Part shown: one piece after another, positions 6,246-9,035 of the stretch | Numbering within the stretch: position 1 is the stretch's first letter | Layout of the letters: each line of letters begins with the position of its first letter | NCBI GenBank assembly: GCA_024691065.1 | Contig: JAILOA010000297.1 | Location: 1-9,035 of the forward strand | Direction of reading: 5' to 3' | Origin: Lachnospiraceae bacterium | GTDB lineage: Bacteria > Bacillota > Clostridia > Lachnospirales > Lachnospiraceae | Length of the DNA: 9,035 nucleotides | The notes under the pieces: model-generated | Told to the model about the DNA's origin: nothing | The model's input: only the letters and a program-made list of their open reading frames with translations | Database searches by the model: none | Made by a program: the position numbers and the translations under genes

Positions 6246-6500
6246 GTGAAATGCGATAGTTTCTAAACTCGAGGACGTCGTGAAACGTGAAAGTTTCTAA
6301 ACTCGAGGACGTCATGAAACGTGAAAGTTTCGGGACTCGAGGACGTCGTGAAACGTGAAAGTTTCGGAACTCGAGGACATCGTGAAACGTGAAAGTTTCG
6401 GAACTCGAGGACATCGTGAAACACGTGAAAGTTTCGGGACTCGAGGACATCGTGAAACATGAAAGTTTCTAAACTCGAGGACATCGTGAAACACGTGAAA
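6246..6500 (+). repeat. 34-bp tandem array with hairpin units, 7 copies plus a fragment, after pgi
   Basis: CTCGAGGAC occurs at 6268, 6302, 6336, 6370, 6404, 6440 and 6474 (spacings 34, 34, 34, 34, 36, 34). Units start at 6246, 6280, 6314, 6348, 6382, 6416 and 6452. Most contain GAAAC-GTGAAA-GTTTC, a 5-bp inverted repeat with a 6-nt loop, followed by the palindrome CTCGAG. Variation is concentrated at a few sites (CTAAA/CGGGA/CGGAA; GTC/ATC). Loose GTGAAAC words continue to about 6568, where the AT-rich approach to the terminator begins. All three minus-strand ORFs here are translations of the repeat in different frames. The array lies inside the pgi transcript. Confidence 0.95.
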
Positions 6501-6595
6501 CGACTTAATTCGTGAGGGTTAGGTTTCGTGAAACTATTTGTGAAACTATTCGTGGAGCGTGTGAAACTAACGCGTTTTAATTTATAAAATATATT

Positions 6596-6632
6596 TCCGC
6601 TAAGCTAAGTTTTAAGGGCTTAGCGGATTTTT
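6596..6632 (+). terminator. Intrinsic terminator of pgi
   Basis: TCCGCTAAGC (6596-6605) pairs perfectly with GCTTAGCGGA (6618-6627) around a 12-nt loop, followed by five T (6628-6632). It lies about 370 bp after the pgi stop, beyond the 34-bp array. Confidence 0.93.
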
Positions 6633-6800
6633 GAGTTTTAAGGGGTAGCTTATTTTTGAGGAATTGTCTTGACAAAAAGCTTTGATAAGGTGAAAAAATT
6701 TTGGATTACAGTGATTGTAAATATTGAAATGTTGGATATTAATTATCCGATAACTTTGATTTAAATTTAAAGAGATTTGTAGGAAAGAATATTTTTATTT
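6633..6800 (+). other. AT-rich intergenic segment, no supported gene or clear promoter
   Basis: A perfect TTGACA at 6669-6674 has no acceptable -10 at 16-18 bp. TTGAAA (6724-6729) with GATAAC (6749-6754) is spaced 19 bp and weak. A small inverted repeat GGATA-TTAAT-TATCC (6734-6748) could be an operator but is short enough to be chance. The promoter of the downstream hydrolase gene is probably here or within the next repeat array, but I cannot place it. Confidence 0.5.
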
Positions 6801-7036
6801 GGAAAGAGATGCAGAGTGCACAGTCTGAAGAGGGCGATGCATGTTGGAAAGAGATGCAGAGTGCACAGCATGAAGAGAGCGATGCATTTTGGAAAGAGAT
6901 TGCAGAGTGCACAGCCTGAAGAGGGCAATGCATTTTGGTTAGAGATGCAGAGTGTGCAGCCTGAAGAGGGCGATGCTTTTTTGAAAGAGATGCAGAGTGC
7001 ACAGCCTGAAGAGGGCGATGCATTTTGGAAAGAGTT
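6801..7036 (+). repeat. 45-bp tandem array, 5 full copies plus a fragment, upstream of the SGNH hydrolase
   Basis: Units begin at 6801, 6846, 6891, 6937, 6982 and, partial, 7027 (spacings 45, 45, 46, 45, 45), with consensus pieces GGAAAGAGATGCAGAGTG and CAGCCTGAAGAGGGCGATGC. Because 45 is a multiple of three, one frame reads a 15-residue repeat, FWKEMQSAQPEEGDA, ending at TAG 7050-7052. A one-base insertion in unit 3 (GAGATTGCAG) breaks the frame. No ribosome site with proper spacing precedes any start: the repeated GGAAAGAG abuts the ATG. This is either non-coding or the remains of a repetitive short coding sequence. Confidence 0.92.
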
Positions 7037-7082
7037 TGTAGATTGTGTTTAGAAGGACCAGCACCGAAAGGATAACGGTGAA

Positions 7083-9035
7083 GTGAAAAAAAGAATAATT
7101 GCTTTATTTATTATTTGCCTGTTGCTTCCGGTGATACATGCGGGAGACCACAGGAATATAGATATATCAATATTTAACAAGAGTCTTACGCTGGATTGGG
7201 ATTATACATTTCATGATGGAATAGGTGTGAGCGATAGTAATATTCAGACCAAGTCCGACATGGAGGTGTCGATTTTCGATGCAGTTGTGAATGGATTCCC
7301 TGAGGAAGAGGAGAGATTGTCAAATGCTGCGGAGGTCGCAAAGACCGACCCTGAACGTGGCAACATGCTTAATATAATAGATTATCTTGATGGAAATATA
7401 GTCGTTAGGAACGAGACGCCTTATACCTCACCGGAGCTTGCATTGGCTGAGCTTTCCGGGACGGATCCGGAGCCGACTCCGAAAAATATCGTGGAAAAGG
7501 CTATTTACGAGAACTGCCCATCAATTGTATGCTGGGGAGATTCGCTCACAAATGGTACGGGCGGCTATGGTGTTAATTATCCGGATGTGCTGCTGAAGGC
7601 CATCAACAAGAATATTTTGGGCAACGACCCTTATCATACATTATATGACAATGTAATCAACAGCGGTTATTCCGGCGAGGATGCGGTCACCATCGCAGTT
7701 CGCTCGGGATCGGTCAGACTTGTTACAACGGAGGATTTCACGATTCCTGATGATGATTCGAGCATTGAGGTTAAATTCAGAAGTGCCGGCAACAAGATTG
7801 TTACGCCACTTCACAAGTGCAAGGTTTACATTGATGGTGTGCCGGGAACGCTTTATTCGAATAATGCTAAGCGAATCACGAAGGAGACGAATGTTTATTA
7901 CTTCAAGAGAAGCATTGAGGATAAAGAGGATGTTTCCGAGGTGGATATAAAAGCGGGAACGCAGATAGTATTTGAGTCCTCGCTTCGTTACAGAAATTCC
8001 ATTCCGATTATATTTATGGGACAAAATGGTGGCTACGATTCCGTAGATGAGCTTATTACTTATCAAAAGGCTATGATAGCGCACCAGACATTTGACAGGG
8101 AAAAATACATTATTGTGGGATTGCATTCCGGCACGGCGGTTGAGCGGCGTGAGCTCGAGACGGCTATGGAAGAGGCTTTCGGCAATCACTACATTAATTT
8201 GAGACATTATATGTGCACCCAGGCGCTTACGGATGCAGGTATCACGCCTTCGGCGGAGGATTTTGAGTATATGTTGAAGGGCATGACGCCGCCTACGGTG
8301 CTTTACGGATCGGTGCATTTTAATGATATTGGCTACGAGCTCATCGGCAACCTGGTTTACAACAGAATGGTTGAGCTGGGGTATTTTGATGAGGTCAGAG
8401 ATGCGGTTTCCGAGACTATACAGAATGGTATGGAAGCCGGATTGATTGAGGATTATGGCGCGCTGGTCGACGGTGATGCCGGAGACTCCGGTGACGCTGA
8501 TGTTTCCGACGATGCTGACGGCTCGGGTTCTGGCGATGCAAATGTAGCGACCGGCGAGGATGGTTCGGGCGATGGCGCAGATGCAAGTGTGAGCAGCGAC
8601 GGTTCGGGCGATGCTGACGGCTCGGGTTCTGGCGATGCAAATGTAGCAAACGGCGAGGATGGTTCGGGCGATGGCGCAGATGCTACCGATGGTTCCGGCG
8701 ATGGCTCGGATGATGCTGATGGTTCGGGCGATGCTGACGGTGCGGGTTCGGGCAATGGCTCCGGTGACGTTGATGTTTCGGGCGATGGCTCCGATGATGG
8801 TTCTGGTTCATACGATGGTTCAAATGATGAGAAATCTTCAGACAAGAAAGATGATGAAATCACCGGATGGGACGAAACATTTACATTAACTATTAATAGA
8901 GCTTCAACAATCAGGGCAATAATTCCTGAGATAAATAAGGAAACTGACAAGAGCAGAATGAAGCTTAAGATAAAAGGAAAGGCCGTTTCATTTAAGAGAA
9001 TGAAGCTGGGAGACGGATATCTGGTGCTCCACCTC
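7083..9035 (+). CDS. Secreted SGNH/GDSL-type hydrolase with Gly/Asp/Ser-rich linker (3' truncated)
   Basis: An open frame of 651 codons runs from GTG 7083 to the window edge; AAAGGA (7067-7072) lies 10 nt upstream. Residues 1-20 are a signal peptide (MKKR, hydrophobic core, likely cut after 'VIHA'), so the protein is exported. Residues ~145-430 form an SGNH hydrolase domain: block I 'VCWGDSLTNGTG' with nucleophile Ser154, block II 'NSGYSGED' (oxyanion Gly), block III 'FMGQNGG' with Asn315, and block V 'VHFNDIGYELIG' with His412. A 62-residue insert rich in beta strands lies between blocks II and III. The usual Asp three residues before the His is Gly409. Residues ~462-590 are a Gly/Asp/Ser/Ala linker, then a new folded region starts ('FTLTINRASTIRAIIPEI') and is cut off. 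SGNH enzymes are esterases or lipases; deacetylation of wall or plant polysaccharide is a guess. Confidence 0.85.
   Translation, partial: MKKRIIALFIICLLLPVIHAGDHRNIDISIFNKSLTLDWDYTFHDGIGVSDSNIQTKSDMEVSIFDAVVNGFPEEEERLSNAAEVAKTDPERGNMLNIIDYLDGNIVVRNETPYTSPELALAELSGTDPEPTPKNIVEKAIYENCPSIVCWGDSLTNGTGGYGVNYPDVLLKAINKNILGNDPYHTLYDNVINSGYSGEDAVTIAVRSGSVRLVTTEDFTIPDDDSSIEVKFRSAGNKIVTPLHKCKVYIDGVPGTLYSNNAKRITKETNVYYFKRSIEDKEDVSEVDIKAGTQIVFESSLRYRNSIPIIFMGQNGGYDSVDELITYQKAMIAHQTFDREKYIIVGLHSGTAVERRELETAMEEAFGNHYINLRHYMCTQALTDAGITPSAEDFEYMLKGMTPPTVLYGSVHFNDIGYELIGNLVYNRMVELGYFDEVRDAVSETIQNGMEAGLIEDYGALVDGDAGDSGDADVSDDADGSGSGDANVATGEDGSGDGADASVSSDGSGDADGSGSGDANVANGEDGSGDGADATDGSGDGSDDADGSGDADGAGSGNGSGDVDVSGDGSDDGSGSYDGSNDEKSSDKKDDEITGWDETFTLTINRASTIRAIIPEINKETDKSRMKLKIKGKAVSFKRMKLGDGYLVLHL
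8511..8683 (+). repeat. In-frame 99-bp repeat within the hydrolase linker
   Basis: The segment 8511-8584 recurs at 8610-8683 with only a few changes, a period of 99 bp (33 codons), encoding 'DADGSGSGDANVA' followed by 'GEDGSGDGADA'. Around it, to about 8815, shorter GGTTCGGGCGAT-type words repeat irregularly. The segment is clearly more GC-rich than its neighbours. The Pro/Ser/Glu ORF on the opposite strand (8453-8950) is its mirror and not a gene. Confidence 0.9.

Noticed and set aside
6246..6500. CRISPR array
   Set aside because: The 34-bp unit repeats directly with no variable spacers between copies, and there are no cas genes.
6669..6697. Promoter from the TTGACA at 6669
   Set aside because: No -10 resembling TATAAT exists at 16-18 bp; the hexamer alone is not enough in AT-rich DNA.
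7641..8318. 225-codon minus-strand ORF
   Set aside because: It is antisense to the SGNH hydrolase, whose frame runs unbroken with signal peptide and catalytic motifs from 7083 to the edge.
8453..8950. Minus-strand Pro-Glu-Pro-Ser repeat ORF with a hydrophobic start
   Set aside because: It mirrors the Gly/Asp/Ser linker on the + strand; the + frame has a ribosome site, a signal peptide and flanking folded domains.

Overview
The window looks like chromosomal DNA of a low-GC Gram-positive bacterium, most likely a gut or rumen Lachnospiraceae relative (Butyrivibrio, Pseudobutyrivibrio or Roseburia type). This is inferred from strong AAAGG/GGAGG-type ribosome binding sites, consensus sigma-A-like promoters, a Bacillus-type 448-residue glucose-6-phosphate isomerase, a citrate synthase of the clostridial ~450-residue type, and secreted Ig-like and SGNH-hydrolase proteins. 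The genus is not proven.

All five genes I can support lie on the + strand: (1) the 3' end of a secreted or surface protein with a bacterial Ig-like domain (1-693); (2) a small bacterial PH-domain protein (1621-2013); (3) citrate synthase gltA (2742-4124); (4) glucose-6-phosphate isomerase pgi (4881-6227); (5) a secreted SGNH/GDSL hydrolase with a long Gly/Asp/Ser linker, running off the right edge (7083-9035). The first four each appear to end in their own intrinsic terminator (959-1007, 2242-2278, 4415-4449, 6596-6632). Genes 2-4 have their own candidate promoters, so this is a row of single-gene units, not an operon. gltA and pgi are central carbon metabolism; the two secreted proteins are probably cell-envelope or polysaccharide functions. 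I see no direct functional link among the five.

The unusual part is the space between the genes. Every intergenic gap carries at least one tandem-repeat array. Each array has its own unit and period (about 13, 16, 18-22, 24, 24/25, 34, 35, 45, ~52-83 and 73 bp), and the units are unrelated to one another. About half of the non-coding sequence is tandem repeat. Several arrays sit between a stop codon and that gene's terminator. At gltA, and less clearly at the PH gene and the first gene, the repeats are copies of the gene's own 3' end including the stop codon. After gltA this gives four short ATG-to-stop mini-ORFs resembling the enzyme's C-terminal tail. Other arrays are made of hairpins: four terminator-like hairpins at 1112-1404 and 34-bp GAAAC/GTTTC hairpin units after pgi. 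The pgi leader also holds a compact, GC-rich, potentially switch-like RNA fold (4743-4817).
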